Part shown: positions 37,901 through 49,700 of the stretch, in pieces
Layout of the letters: each line of letters opens with the position of its first letter
Numbering within the stretch: the first letter of the stretch is position 1
Assembly: GCA_964019135.1 (NCBI GenBank)
Contig: OZ025256.1
Location: forward strand, 2,728,001-2,792,000
Reading direction: 5' to 3'
Length of the DNA: 64,000 bases
DNA from: Arenicola marina
Taxonomy: Eukaryota; Annelida; Polychaeta; Arenicolidae
Notes under the pieces: model-generated
What the model was told of the DNA's origin: nothing
The model's input: the letters and a program-made list of their open reading frames with translations, nothing else
Database searches by the model: none
Position numbers and translations under genes: made by a program

Positions 37901-38459
37901 CATCAGATGCTCTCTATGGTTATTGGGCAGGGAGTAACATGTGACGGCGTAAAACAAAAGTGATTTAACGGCCTACAACCAATTATGAAATGCTCATTTC
38001 CTCCCGCAGCTGCGGCTGATAGGGGGGAAGACGCTGAAGATGATGATGACGTCACAACGTATCCGGAGAGATGACGTATCAGTGGCGGAACGGTCACATG
38101 ACTGACAACGAGCAAGCGTGCGCCCCCCCCCCCTCGCCCCCGCTTTGGTGGGTGGTGAAGACGCAGATAAGGCTCCCTATTATAGTATTAAACTGATCAG
38201 AGCTTTGATCTCGCTCGATGTCCGGTTTGGCAGTCGTCAGTTCGTGGACGCATTTCTTTGGTAACTGGTATTTCCCGAAGGTGGACCCAATACGCACATT
38301 ACGCATCGGTTTACCGCCCGACACTTCTTTCAGCCCGGTCGGGTGCGCGCGCATTCATTTGGTATGCCGATGTGCTCCGTTCAAAACAGCACGGGCCATT
38401 CGGGAGAAGATGGCGGCTAATTGAAAAGTGACTGTCTAGGCTGGTTCCATTGCCCCTAA
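37901..38459. other. Single-copy island with exon/promoter-like signals
   Basis: Holds an acceptor-like ctcatttcctcccgcag ending near 38011, followed on plus by a short acidic open stretch (reading ...EDAEDDDDVTTYPER) to a TGA near 38072. It also has a CRE TGACGTCA at 38047-38054, and aagatggcggc (YY1-type, 38407-38417), which in animal genes often lies near transcription starts. No complete gene model could be built. Confidence 0.25.
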
Positions 38460-38652
38460 ATTAACCTGAATGGAATGTTGGTGTTTTAGGCCACTTTTGT
38501 GCACATACAGGCTAAATTGGGCCAAGGAACCTCCCGAGACGATGAAGGATGAAGGAATGAAACATGCCCCAGATTAGGTGCCCGAGCCCGGATTCGAACC
38601 CAGGACCTATTGATCTGCGGTCTAGTGCGCTAACCACTACACCAGGGAGGCC
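38460..38652 (-). mobile_element. tRNA-derived SINE (family 3)
   Basis: On the minus strand the head (38580-38652) has an A box TGGTGTAGTGGTTAGCGCAC and a perfect B box GGTTCGAATCC. The T-arm pairs well (cctgg/ccggg), but only the first three to four acceptor-stem pairs form and the anticodon arm is irregular, so it is not a functional tRNA. A body of about 120 bp follows to lower coordinates. Confidence 0.65.
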
Positions 38653-38732
38653 CCCCCTAAATACCGGTCCTAGCCCAAAGAAATGCGCCCCGTGTGGGTT
38701 GGCCTGCACCGAGGTGACTATCATCGCCACTA

Positions 38733-38885
38733 CTCGTGGTCACGTGGTCACGTCGTCACGTGGTTTCGTGGTCACGTCCTCACGTGGTCACGTGGTCTCG
38801 TCGTCACGTGGTCACGTCGTCACGTTTTTGTCACGTCGTCACGTCGTCTCGAGGTCACGTGGTCACGTGGTCATGTCGCCGTCGG
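38733..38885. repeat. 9-bp CACGTG-rich repeat
   Basis: Imperfect tandem 9-mers of the types gtcacgtgg and gtcacgtcg. Seven full palindromic CACGTG sites fall at about 38741, 38757, 38781, 38789, 38805, 38856 and 38864, making a dense homotypic cluster of bHLH-type E-boxes. Confidence 0.85.
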
Positions 38886-38952
38886 TGTCAGGGCACACGA
38901 CAGTGAGGGTGACGGTAACGACGTCGGGATCTGATGACGCGTGACACGGCGA

Positions 38953-38973
38953 TTTATATGCATATATATTTTT
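38953..38973. promoter_or_regulatory. TATA-like AT tract
   Basis: tttatatgcatatatattt lies 45-65 bp upstream of the ATG at 39019 and just after the E-box-rich repeat. It is positioned as a TATA element for the ORF at 39019-40041, if that ORF is real. Confidence 0.2.
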
Positions 38974-39018
38974 ACAACAACGTAACGTGTCCGACCAAAT
39001 GTGATTTGATGTCCCGAG

Positions 39019-39115
39019 ATGTCTCTGTTTACTACTTTGATCTGTGTACCGCGTGTGTGTTTGTCTTTTACTCACTTACTCGTTCTCCTTTCCTCCCGTT
39101 CCGGTCTGTTATTCT

Positions 39116-39146
<31 letters not shown>

Positions 39147-40041
39147 GCTTTCCGGCCCTGGCTCAGGTCCTGGCTGTGGTTCCGGCTCTGGCTGTGGTCC
39201 TGGCTGTGGCTGTGGTTCCGGCTCTGGCTGTGGTTCCGGCTCTGGCTGTGGTTCCGGCTCTGGCTGTGGTTCTGGCTGTGGCTGTGGTTCCGGCTCTGGC
39301 GGTGGTCCTGGCTGTGGTTCCGGCTCTGGCTGTGGTTCTGGCTGTGATTCTGGCTCTGGCTGTGGTTCTGGCTGTGGCTGTGGTTCCGGCTCTGGCTGTG
39401 GTTCTGGCTCTGGCTGTGGTTCTGGCACTGGCTGTGGTTCCGGCTCTGGCTGTGGTTCTGGCTCTGGCTGTGGTTCTGGCTCTGGCTGTGGTTCCGGCTC
39501 TGGCTGTGGTTCTGGCTCTGGCTGTGGTTCTGGCTTTGGCTGTGGTTCTGGCTCTGGCTGTGGTTCCGGCGCTGGCTGTGGTTCTGGCTCTGGCTGTGGT
39601 TCTGGCTCTGGCTGTGGTTCTGGCTGTGGCTGTGGTTCTGGCTCCGGCTGTGGTTCTGGCTCTGGCTGTGGTTCTTGCTGTGGATGTGGTTCTGGCTGTG
39701 GATGTGGTGGCGGCTCTGGCTGTGGTGGCGGCTCTGGCTGTGGTGGCGGCTCTGGCTGTGGTTCTGGCTCTGGCTGTGGTTCTGGCTCTGGCTGTGGTTC
39801 TGGCTCTGGCTGTGGTTCCGGCTCTGGCTGTGGTTCTGGCTCTGGCTGTGGTTCCGGCTCTGGCTGTGGTTCCGGCTCTGGCTGTGGTTCCGGCTCAGGC
39901 TGTGGTTCTGGCTCTGGCTGTGGTTCCGGCTCTGGCTGTGGTTCCGGCCCTGGCTGTGGTTCCGGCTCTGGCTGTGGTTCCGGCTCTGGCTGTGGTTCCG
40001 GCTCTGGTTCTGGCAGGGCGTCCTGCTCTCGGGGAGGGTGA
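39019..40041 (+). CDS. Candidate secreted Gly/Ser/Cys-repeat protein (weak)
   Basis: A 340-codon ORF with a true ATG (A-type context, G at -3) and a TGA at 40039-40041. Residues 1-33 are hydrophobic with a signal-peptide look ([15 protein letters not shown], then a Leu-rich stretch). A Ser-Leu run from a (CT)n tract follows, then about 48 hexapeptides of GSGSGC type with Cys about every sixth residue, and a short basic end. The commonest unit variant (ggttct/ggttcc) is synonymous in this frame and non-synonymous (Gln/Arg) in the minus Asn-His-Ser-Gln frame. A TATA-like tract and an E-box cluster lie upstream; no poly-A signal was seen downstream. It may equally be an accidental ORF through an 18-bp minisatellite. 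Function unknown; similar composition occurs in structural or matrix proteins. Confidence 0.22.
39121..39146. repeat. (CT)n microsatellite
   Basis: About 13 CT dinucleotides. Confidence 0.95.
39151..40010. repeat. 18-bp minisatellite (~48 units)
   Basis: The unit is ggttctggctctggctgt, with ggttcc as a frequent variant and a 12-bp short form (ggttctggctgt) interspersed. Isolated changes include ggcact, ggcttt, ggcgct, ggtggc and ggatgt. Unit length is always a multiple of 6, so frames stay open on both strands. Confidence 0.95.
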
Positions 40042-40325
40042 CGATGGTTGGGGGTGAGTCATACGTGAGTCCTGCCTGTTGTCGTGCACGGTGGTGTCCC
40101 AATGGTCCGCTGCGCGAAACTAAAAAGCCGGCGTGACGCTTTGCGCTGTCTGCCGTCCGGGAGGTGTCTGGGCGGGAAACTGGGGACGGGGGTCGGAAAC
40201 GGAGGGAGAGGGGTGAGGGTGGGTGAGCCAGGCACGCTCAGGCGGTCTCCAAGCTCAAGCGGCGAGTGAGCCGTGTGGGTACGGGTGAGGGAGGAGAGGG
40301 GATGTGAGGGGAAGGAAGAAGAGGA

Positions 40326-40348
40326 GGGGTCGGGTGGGGAGGGGTGGG
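40326..40348 (+). other. G-quadruplex motif
   Basis: Five G-tracts of 3-4 G with loops of only one or two bases (ggggtcgggtggggaggggt, then ggg) predict a very stable parallel quadruplex on the plus strand. It lies about 15-20 bp before the TATA-like tract at 40363. Confidence 0.7.
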
Positions 40349-40552
40349 AGCTCCATGGCCATGACTATATATAGGTCTCCGGGTAGCCGGGTAGGTGTGT
40401 TACCAGGATTGCCATGGGAGAGGTGTGGGTGGAGGGGGAGGGATGGCGGCTGCGCACTGCATATAGCAGGAGGCCTGGTAGACACCCAGAACAGGGCAAC
40501 GAGCGCTGATACTGCCGCGACGGCTGCCCGAGCCGCAATGAAGGTGGGAGGT

Positions 40553-40580
40553 GGCGGTGGTAGGGGGAGGGGGAGGGGGG
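40553..40580 (+). other. G-quadruplex-capable tract
   Basis: Three long G-runs separated by single A, preceded by ggtggcggtgg. Confidence 0.6.
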
Positions 40581-40685
40581 CATTAGAGGGATTATTGCCG
40601 CCGAGTGAGATGCACTGATTGCCATGCTACCGTGGACGGGCGTTAGGGATATGATCTCACTATCTGGTGACAGCGTGCGGTACGA

Positions 40686-40750
40686 CAGGGGGGTGTGGGT
40701 GGGGGGGGGGGGGGTGAGGGGAAGGGGGGAGGGGGAGGGGGGAGGAGGAG
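40686..40750 (+). other. Long G-run cluster
   Basis: About 65 bp of near-continuous G-runs, including a 14-G homopolymer near 40699-40712. It is quadruplex-capable and prone to sequencing error. Confidence 0.7.
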
Positions 40751-41429
40751 ATAGATGTGGGGCAAGTCCGCAGCAGTTCTCGCGGATGAGCAAGCGTCAT
40801 ATCAACTCACCTTGCCCAGAGCGGCCGTGAGTAGCAGCGTGGTCGGCAATGGGGTGAGTAGTGACGTGGTCGGCAATGGGGTGAGTAGTGGTGTGGTCGG
40901 CAATGGGGTGAGTAGTGACGTGGTCGGCAATGGGGTGAGTAGTGGTGTGGTCGGCAATGGGGTGAGTAGTGGTGTGGTCGGCAATGGGGTGAGTAGTGGT
41001 GTGGTCGGCAATGGGGTGAGTAGTGACGTGGTCGGCAATGGGGTGAGTAGTGGTGTGGTCGGCAATGGGGTGAGTAGTGACGTGGTCGGCAATGGGGTGA
41101 GTAGTGGTGTGGTCGGCAATGGGGTGAGTAGTGACGTGGTCGGCAATGGGGTGAGTAGTGGTGTGGTCGGCAATGGGGTGAGTAGCAGCGTGGTCGGCAA
41201 TGGGGTGAGTAGTGACGTGGTCGGCAATGGGGTGAGTAGTGGTGTGGTCGGCAATGGGGTGAGTAGTGATGTGGTCGGCAATGGGGTGAGTAGTGACGTG
41301 GTCGGCAATGGGGTGAGTAGTGGTGTGGTCGGCAATGGGGTGAGTAGTGGGGTGGTCGGCAATGGGGTGAGTATTGGTGTGGTCGGCAATGGGGTGAGTA
41401 GTGACGTGGTCGGCAATGGGGTGAGTAGT

Positions 41430-43430
41430 GGTGTGGTCCGCAATGGGGTGAGTAGTGGTGGGGTCGGCAATGGGGTGAGTAGTGATGGGGTCGGCAATTG
41501 GGTGAGTAGTGGTGTGGTCGGCAATGGGGTGAGTAGTGACGTGGTCGGCAATGGGGTGAGTAGTGGTGTGGTCCGCAATGGGGTGAGTAGTGGTGGGGTC
41601 GGCAATGGGGTGAGTAGTGGTGTGGTCGACAATGGGGTGAGTAGTGGGGTGGTCGGCAATGGGGTGAGTAGCGGTGTGGTCGGCAATGGGGTGAGTAGTG
41701 ACGTGATTGGCAATGGGGTGAGTAGTGGTGTGGTCGGCAATGGGGTGAGTAGTGGTGTGGTGGGCAATGGGGTGAGTAGTGGTGTGGTCGGCAATGGGGT
41801 GAGTAGTGGGGTGGTCGGCAATGGGGTGAGTAGTGGTGTGGTCGGCAATGGGGTGAGTAGTGGTGGGGTCGGCAATGGGGTGAGTAGTGGTGTGGTCGGC
41901 AATGGGGTGAGTAGTGACGTGGTCGGCAATGGGGTGAGTAGTGGTGTGGTCGGCAATGGGGTGAGTAGTGGTGTGGTCGGCAATGGGGTGAGTAGTGGTG
42001 TGGTCGGCAATGGGGTGAGTAGTGGTGTGGTCGGCAATGGGGTGAGTATTGGTGTGGTCGGCAATGGGGTGAGTAGTGGTGTGGTCGGCAATGGGGTGAG
42101 TAGTGGTGTGGTCGGCAATGGGGTGAGTAGTGGTGTGGTCGGCAATGGGGTGAGTAGTGATGGGGTCGGCAATGGGGTGAGTAGTGGTGTGGTCGGCAAT
42201 GGGGTGAGTAGTGGTGTGGTCGGCAATGGGGTGAGTAGTGATGGGGTCGGCAATGGGGTGAGTAGTGATGTGGTCGGCAATGGGGTGAGTAGTGGTGTGG
42301 TCGGCAATGGGGTGAGTATTGGTGTGGTCGGCAATGGGGTGAGTAGTGGTGTGGTCGGCAATGGGGTGAGTAGTGGTGTGGTCGGCAATGGGGTGAGTAG
42401 TGATGGGGTCGGCAATGGGGTGAGTAGTGGTGTGGTCCGCAATGGGGTGAGTAGTGGTGGGGTCGGCAATGGGGTGAGTAGTGATGGGGTCGGCAATTGG
42501 GTGAGTAGTGGTGTGGTCGGCAATGGGGTGAGTAGTGACGTGGTCGGCAATGGGGTGAGTAGTGGTGTGGTCCGCAATGGGGTGAGTAGTGGTGGGGTCG
42601 GCAATGGGGTGAGTAGTGGTGTGGTCGACAATGGGGTGAGTAGTGGGGTGGTCGGCAATGGGGTGAGTAGCGGTGTGGTCGGCAATGGGGTGAGTAGTGA
42701 CGTGATCGGCAATGGGGTGAGTAGTGGTGTGGTCGGCAATGGGGTGAGTAGTGGTGTGGTGGGCAATGGGGTGAGTAGTGGTGTGGTCGGCAATGGGGTG
42801 AGTAGTGGGGTGGTCGGCAATGGGGTGAGTAGTGGTGTGGTCGGCAATGGGGTGAGTAGTGGTGGGGTCGGCAATGGGGTGAGTAGTGGTGTGGTCGGCA
42901 ATGGGGTGAGTAGTGACGTGGTCGGCAATGGGGTGAGTAGTGGTGTGGTCGGCAATGGGGTGAGTAGTGGTGTGGTCGGCAATGGGGTGAGTAGTGGTGT
43001 GGTCGGCAATGGGGTGAGTAGTGGTGTGGTCGGCAATGGGGTGAGTATTGGTGTGGTCGGCAATGGGGTGAGTAGTGGTGTGGTCGGCAATGGGGTGAGT
43101 AGTGGTGTGGTCGGCAATGGGGTGAGTAGTGATGGGGTCGGCAATGGGGTGAGTAGTGGTGTGGTCGGCAATGGGGTGAGTAGTGGTGTGGTCGGCAATG
43201 GGGTGAGTAGTGATGGGGTCGGCAATGGGGTGAGTAGTGATGTGGTCGGCAATGGGGTGAGTAGTGGTGTGGTCGGCAATGGGGTGAGTATTGGTGTGGT
43301 CGGCAATGGGGTGAGTAGTGGTGTGGTCGGCAATGGGGTGAGTAGTGGTGTGGTCGGCAATGGGGTGAGTAGTGATGGGGTCGGCAATGGGGTGAGTAGT
43401 GGTGTGGTCGGCAATGGGGTGAGTAGTGAT
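41430..43430. repeat. 999-bp tandem duplication in 27-bp array
   Basis: The series gtccgc unit, ggtgggg, gatgggg with caattgg, and the gtcgac unit occurs with the gtcgac marker at about 41626 and again at about 42625, a spacing of 999 bp or 37 units. The surrounding variant order is the same. Confidence 0.8.
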
Positions 43431-43795
43431 GGGGTCTGCAATGGGGTGAGTAGTGACGTGGTCGGCAATGGGGTGAGTAGTGGGGTGGTCGGCAATGGGG
43501 TGAGTAGTGATGGGGTCGGCAATGGGGTGAGTAGTGGTGTGGTCGGCAATGGGGTGAGTAGTGGTGGGGTCGGCAATGGGGTGAGTAGTGACGTGATCGG
43601 CAATGGGGTGAGTAGTGGTGTGGTCGGCAATGGGGTGAGTAGTGGTGTGGTCGGCAATGGGGTGAGTAGTGGTGGGGTCGGCAATGGGGTGAGTAGTGGT
43701 GTGGTCGGCAATGGGGTGAGTAGTGGTGTGGTCGGCAATGGGGTGAGTAGTGGTGTGGTCGGCAATGGGGTGAGTAGTGGTGGGTCGGCAATGGG

Positions 43796-46700
43796 GTGAG
43801 TAGTGGTGTGGTCGGCAATGGGGTGAGTAGTGACGTGGTCGGCAATGGGGTGAGTAGTGGGGTGGTCGGCAATGGGGTGAGTAGTGGTGTGGTCGGCAAT
43901 GGGGTGAGTAGTGGTGTGGTCGGCAATGGGGTGAGTAGTGGGGTGGTCGGCAATGGGGTGAGTAGTGGTGTGGTCGGCAATGGGGTGAGTAGTGGTGTGG
44001 TCGGCAATGGGGTGAGTAGTGGGGTGGTCGGCAATGGGGTGAGTAGTGGTGTGGTCGGCAATGGGGTGAGTAGTGGTGTGGTCGGCAATGGGGTGAGTAG
44101 TGGTGTGATCGGCAATGGGGTGAGTAGTGGGGTGGTCGGCAATGGGGTGAGTATTGGTGTGGTCGGCAATGGGGTGAGTAGTGGTGGGGTCGGCAATGGG
44201 GTGAGTAGTGGTGTGGTCGGCAATGGGGTGAGTAGTGGGGTGGTCGGCAATGGGGTGAGTAGTGACGTGGTCGGCAATGGGGTGAGTAGTGGTGTGGTCG
44301 GCAATGGGGTGAGTAGTGGTGTGGTCGGCAATGGGGTGCGTAGTGGTGGGGTCGGCAATGGGGTGAGTAGTGGTGTGGTCGGCAATGGGGTGAGTAGTGG
44401 TGTGGTCGGCAATGGGGTGAGTAGTGGTGTGGTCGGCAATGGGGTGAGTAGTGGTGTGGTCGGCAATGGGGTGAGTAGTGGTGGGGTCGGCAATGGGGTG
44501 AGTAGTGGTGTGGTCGGCAATGGGGTGAGTAGTGACGTGGTCGGCAATGGGGTGAGTAGTGGGGTGGTCGGCAATGGGGTGAGTATTGGTGTGGTCGGCA
44601 ATGGGGTGAGTAGTGGTGTGGTCGGCAATGGGGTGAGTAGTGGTGTGGTCGGCAATGGGGTGAGTAGTGGTGTGGTCGGCAATGGGGTGAGTAGTGGGGT
44701 GGTCGGCAATGGGGTGAGTAGTGGGGTGGTCGGCAATGGGGTGAGTAGTGGTGTGGTCGGCAATGGGGTGAGTAGTGGTGTGGTCGGCAATGGGGTGAGT
44801 AGTGGTGTGGTCGGCAATGGGGTGAGTAGTGGGGTGGTCGGCAATGGGGTGAGTAGTGGTGTGGTCGGCAATGGGGTGAGTAGTGGGGTGGTCGGCAATG
44901 GGGTGAGTAGTGGTGTGGTCGGCAATGGGGTGAGTAGTGGTGTGGTCGGCAATGGGGTGAGTAGTGGTGTGGTCGGCAATGGGGTGAGTAGTGGTGTGGT
45001 CGGCAATGGGGTGAGTAGTGGGGTGGTCGGCAATGGGGTGAGTAGTGGTGTGGTCGGCAATGGGGTGAGTATTGGTGTGGTCGGCAATGGGGTGAGTAGT
45101 GGTGTGGTCGGCAATGGGGTGAGTAGTGGTGTGGTCGGCAATGGGGTGAGTAGTGGTGTGGTCGGCAATGGGGTGAGTAGTGGTGTGGTCGGCAATGGGG
45201 TGAGTATTGGTGTGGTCGGCAATGGGGTGAGTAGTGGTGTGGTCGGCAATGGGGTGAGTAGTGGTGTGGTCGGCAATGGGGTGAGTAGTGGGGTGGTCGG
45301 CAATGGGGTGAGTAGTGGTGTGGTCGGCAATGGGGTGAGTATTGGTGTGGTCGGCAATGGGGTGAGTAGTGGTGTGGTCGGCAATGGGGTGAGTAGTGGG
45401 GTGGTCGGCAATGGGGTGAGTAGTGGTGTGGTCGGCAATGGGGTGAGTAGTGGGGTGGTCGGCAATGGGGTGAGTAGTGGTGTGGTCGGCAATGGGGTGA
45501 GTAGTGGTGTGGTCGGCAATGGGGTGAGTAGTGGGGTGGTCGGCAATGGGGTGAGTAGTGGTGTGGTCGGCAATGGGGTGAGTATTGGTGTGGTCGGCAA
45601 TGGGGTGAGTAGTGGTGTGGTCGGCAATGGGGTGAGTAGTGGTGTGGTCGGCAATGGGGTGAGTAGTGGTGTGGTCGGCAATGGGGTGAGTAGTGGTGTG
45701 GTCGGCAATGGGGTGAGTATTGGTGTGGTCGGCAATGGGGTGAGTAGTGGTGTGGTCGGCAATGGGGTGAGTAGTGGTGTGGTCGGCAATGGGGTGAGTA
45801 GTGGGGTGGTCGGCAATGGGGTGAGTAGTGGTGTGGTCGGCAATGGGGTGAGTAGTGGTGTGGTCGGCAATGGGGTGAGTAGTGGTGTGGTCGGCAATGG
45901 GGTGAGTAGTGGTGTGGTCGGCAATGGGGTGAGTAGTGGTGTGGTCGGCAATGGGGTGAGTAGTGGTGTGGTCGGCAATGGGGTGAGTAGTGGGGTGGTC
46001 GGCAATGGGGTGAGTAGTGGTGTGGTCGGCAATGGGGTGAGTAGTGATGTGGTCGGCAATGGGGTGAGTAGTGACGTGGTCGGCAATGGGGTGAGTAGTG
46101 ACGTGGTCGGCAATGGGGTGAGTAGTGGTGTGGTCGGCAATGGGGTGAGTAGTGACGTGGTCGGCAATGGGGTGAGTAGTGGTGTGGTCGGCAATGGGGT
46201 GAGTAGTGACGTGGTCGGCAATGGGGTGAGTAGTGGTGTGGTCGGCAATGGGGTGAGTAGTGACGTGGTCGGCAATGGGGTGAGTAGTGGTGTGGTCGGC
46301 AATGGGGTGAGTAGTGATGTGGTCGGCAATGGGGTGAGTAGTGACGTGGTCGGCAATGGGGTGAGTAGTGGTGTGGTCGGCAATGGGGTGAGTAGTGGGG
46401 TGGTCGGCAATGGGGTGAGTATTGGTGTGGTCGGCAATGGGGTGAGTAGTGACGTGGTCGGCAATGGGGTGAGTAGTGGTGTGGTCCGCAATGGGGTGAG
46501 TAGTGGTGGGGTCGGCAATGGGGTGAGTAGTGATGGGATCGGCAATTGGGTGAGTAGTGGTGTGGTCGGCAATGGGGTGAGTAGTGACGTGGTCGGCAAT
46601 GGTGTTAGTAGTGGTGTGGTCCGCAATGGGGTGAGTAGTGGTGGGGTCGGCAATGGGGTGAGTAGTGGTGTGGTCGGCAATGGGGTGAGTAGTGGTGTGG

Positions 46701-49700
46701 TCGGCAATGGGGTGAGTAGTGATGTGGTCGGCAATGGGGTGAGTAGTGGTGTGGTCGGCAATGGGGTGAGTAGTGGTGTGGTCGGCAATGGGGTGAGTAG
46801 TGACGTGGTCGGCAATGGGGTGAGTAGTGGTGTGGTCGGCAATGGGGTGAGTAGTGACGTGGTCGGCAATGGGGTGAGTAGTGGTGTGGTCGGCAATGGG
46901 GTGAGTAGTGACGTGGTCGGCAATGGGGTGAGTAGTGGTGTGGTCGGCAATGGGGTGAGTAGTGACGTGGTCGGCAATGGGGTGAGTAGTGACGTGGTCG
47001 GCAATGGGGTGAGTAGTGGTGTGGTCGGCAATGGGGTGAGTAGTGACGTGGTCGGCAATGGGGTGAGTAGTGGTGTGGTCGGCAATGGGGTGAGTAGTGG
47101 GGTGGTCGGCAATGGGGTGAGTATTGGTGTGGTCGGCAATGGGGTGAGTAGTGACGTGGTCGGCAATGGGGTGAGTATTGGTGTGGTCGGCAATGGGGTG
47201 AGTAGTGACGTGGTCGGCAATGGGGTGAGTAGTGGTGTGGTCCGCAATGGGGTGAGTAGTGGTGTGGTCGGCAATGGGGTGAGTAGTGGTGTGGTCGGCA
47301 ATGGGGTGAGTAGTGATGTGGTCGGCAATGGGGTGAGTAGTGGTGTGGTCGGCAATGGGGTGAGTAGTGGTGTGGTCGGCAATGGGGTGAGTAGTGACGT
47401 GGTCGGCAATGGGGTGAGTAGTGGTGTGGTCGGCAATGGGGTGAGTAGTGACGTGGTCGGCAATGGGGTGAGTAGTGGTGTGGTCGGCAATGGGGTGAGT
47501 AGTGACGTGGTCGGCAATGGGGTGAGTAGTGGTGTGGTCGGCAATGGGGTGAGTAGTGACGTGGTCGGCAATGGGGTGAGTAGTGGGGTGGTCGGCAATG
47601 GGGTGAGTATTGGTGTGGTCGGCAATGGGGTGAGTAGTGACGTGGTCGGCAATGGGGTGAGTAGTGGTGTGGTCGGCAATGGGGTGAGTAGTGGGGTGGT
47701 CGGCAATGGGGTGAGTATTGGTGTGGTCGGCAATGGGGTGAGTAGTGACGTGGTCGGCAATGGGGTGAGTAGTAGTGTCGTCCGCAATGGGGTGAGTAGT
47801 GGTGGGGTCGGCAATGGGGTGAGTAGTGATGGGGTCGGCAATTGGGTGAGTAGTGGTGTGGTCGGCAATGGGGTGAGTAGTGACGTGGTCGACAATGGGG
47901 TGAGTAGTGGTGTGGTCCGCAATGGGGTGAGTAGTGGTGTGGTCGGCAATGGGGTGAGTAGTGGTGTGGTCGGCAATGGGGTGAGTAGTGGTGTGGTCGG
48001 CAATGGGGTGAGTATTGGTGTGGTCGGCAATGGGGTGAGTAGTGGTGTGGTCGGCAATGGGGTGAGTAGTGGTGTGGTCGGCAATGGGGTGAGTAGTGGG
48101 GTGGTCGGCAATGGGGTGAGTAGTGGTGTGGTCGGCAATGGGGTGAGTAGTGGTGTGGTCGGCAATGGGGTGAGTAGTGGTGTGGTCGGCAATGGGGTGA
48201 GTAGTGGTGTGGTCGGCAATGGGGTGAGTAGTGGTGTGGTCGGCAATGGGGTGAGTAGTGGTGTGGTCGGCAATGGGGTGAGTAGTGGTGTGGTCGGCAA
48301 TGGGGTGAGTAGTGGGGTGGTCGGCAATGGGGTGAGTAGTGGTGTGGTCGGCAATGGGGTGAGTAGTGATGTGGTCGGCAATGGGGTGAGTAGTGACGTG
48401 GTCGGCAATGGGGTGAGTAGTGGTGTGGTCGGCAATGGGGTGAGTAGTGACGTGGTCGGCAATGGGGTGAGTAGTGGTGTGGTCGGCAATGGGGTGAGTA
48501 GTGACGTGGTCGGCAATGGGGTGAGTAGTGGTGTGGTCGGCAATGGGGTGAGTAGTGACGTGGTCGGCAATGGGGTGAGTAGTGGTGTGGTCGGCAATGG
48601 GGTGAGTAGTGACGTGGTCGGCAATGGGGTGAGTAGTGGTGTGGTCGGCAATGGGGTGAGTAGCAGCGTGGTCGGCAATGGGGTGAGTAGTGACGTGGTC
48701 GGCAATGGGGTGAGTAGTGGTGTGGTCGGCAATGGGGTGAGTAGTGATGTGGTCGGCAATGGGGTGAGTAGTGACGTGGTCGGCAATGGGGTGAGTAGTG
48801 GTGTGGTCGGCAATGGGGTGAGTAGTGGGGTGGTCGGCAATGGGGTGAGTATTGGTGTGGTCGGCAATGGGGTGAGTAGTGACGTGGTCGGCAATGGGGT
48901 GAGTAGTGGTGTGGTCCGCAATGGGGTGAGTAGTGGTGGGGTCGGCAATGGGGTGAGTAGTGATGGGATCGGCAATTGGGTGAGTAGTGGTGTGGTCGGC
49001 AATGGGGTGAGTAGTGACGTGGTCGGCAATGGTGTTAGTAGTGGTGTGGTCCGCAATGGGGTGAGTAGTGGTGGGGTCGGCAATGGGGTGAGTAGTGGTG
49101 TGGTCGGCAATGGGGTGAGTAGTGGTGTGGTCGGCAATGGGGTGAGTAGTGATGTGGTCGGCAATGGGGTGAGTAGTGGTGTGGTCGGCAATGGGGTGAG
49201 TAGTGGTGTGGTCGGCAATGGGGTGAGTAGTGACGTGGTCGGCAATGGGGTGAGTAGTGGTGTGGTCGGCAATGGGGTGAGTAGTGACGTGGTCGGCAAT
49301 GGGGTGAGTAGTGGTGTGGTCGGCAATGGGGTGAGTAGTGACGTGGTCGGCAATGGGGTGAGTAGTGGTGTGGTCGGCAATGGGGTGAGTAGTGACGTGG
49401 TCGGCAATGGGGTGAGTAGTGACGTGGTCGGCAATGGGGTGAGTAGTGGTGTGGTCGGCAATGGGGTGAGTAGTGACGTGGTCGGCAATGGGGTGAGTAG
49501 TGGTGTGGTCGGCAATGGGGTGAGTAGTGGGGTGGTCGGCAATGGGGTGAGTATTGGTGTGGTCGGCAATGGGGTGAGTAGTGACGTGGTCGGCAATGGG
49601 GTGAGTATTGGTGTGGTCGGCAATGGGGTGAGTAGTGACGTGGTCGGCAATGGGGTGAGTAGTGGTGTGGTCCGCAATGGGGTGAGTAGTGGTGTGGTCG

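Larger units (their letters stand above)
40042..40825. other. G-rich spacer between two arrays
   Basis: GC-rich unique sequence with four G-rich clusters, a TATA-like ctatatatagg at about 40363-40373 and no convincing ORF. Confidence 0.45.

Noticed and set aside
35775..37963. Proline-rich 700-codon ORFs in the 45-bp array
   Set aside because: Two plus frames and the minus strand are open together, and 4-bp deletions in several units shift the frame.
38580..38652. Functional tRNA gene
   Set aside because: A and B boxes and T-arm are good, but the acceptor stem has at least three mismatches and the anticodon arm is irregular; it continues into a SINE body.
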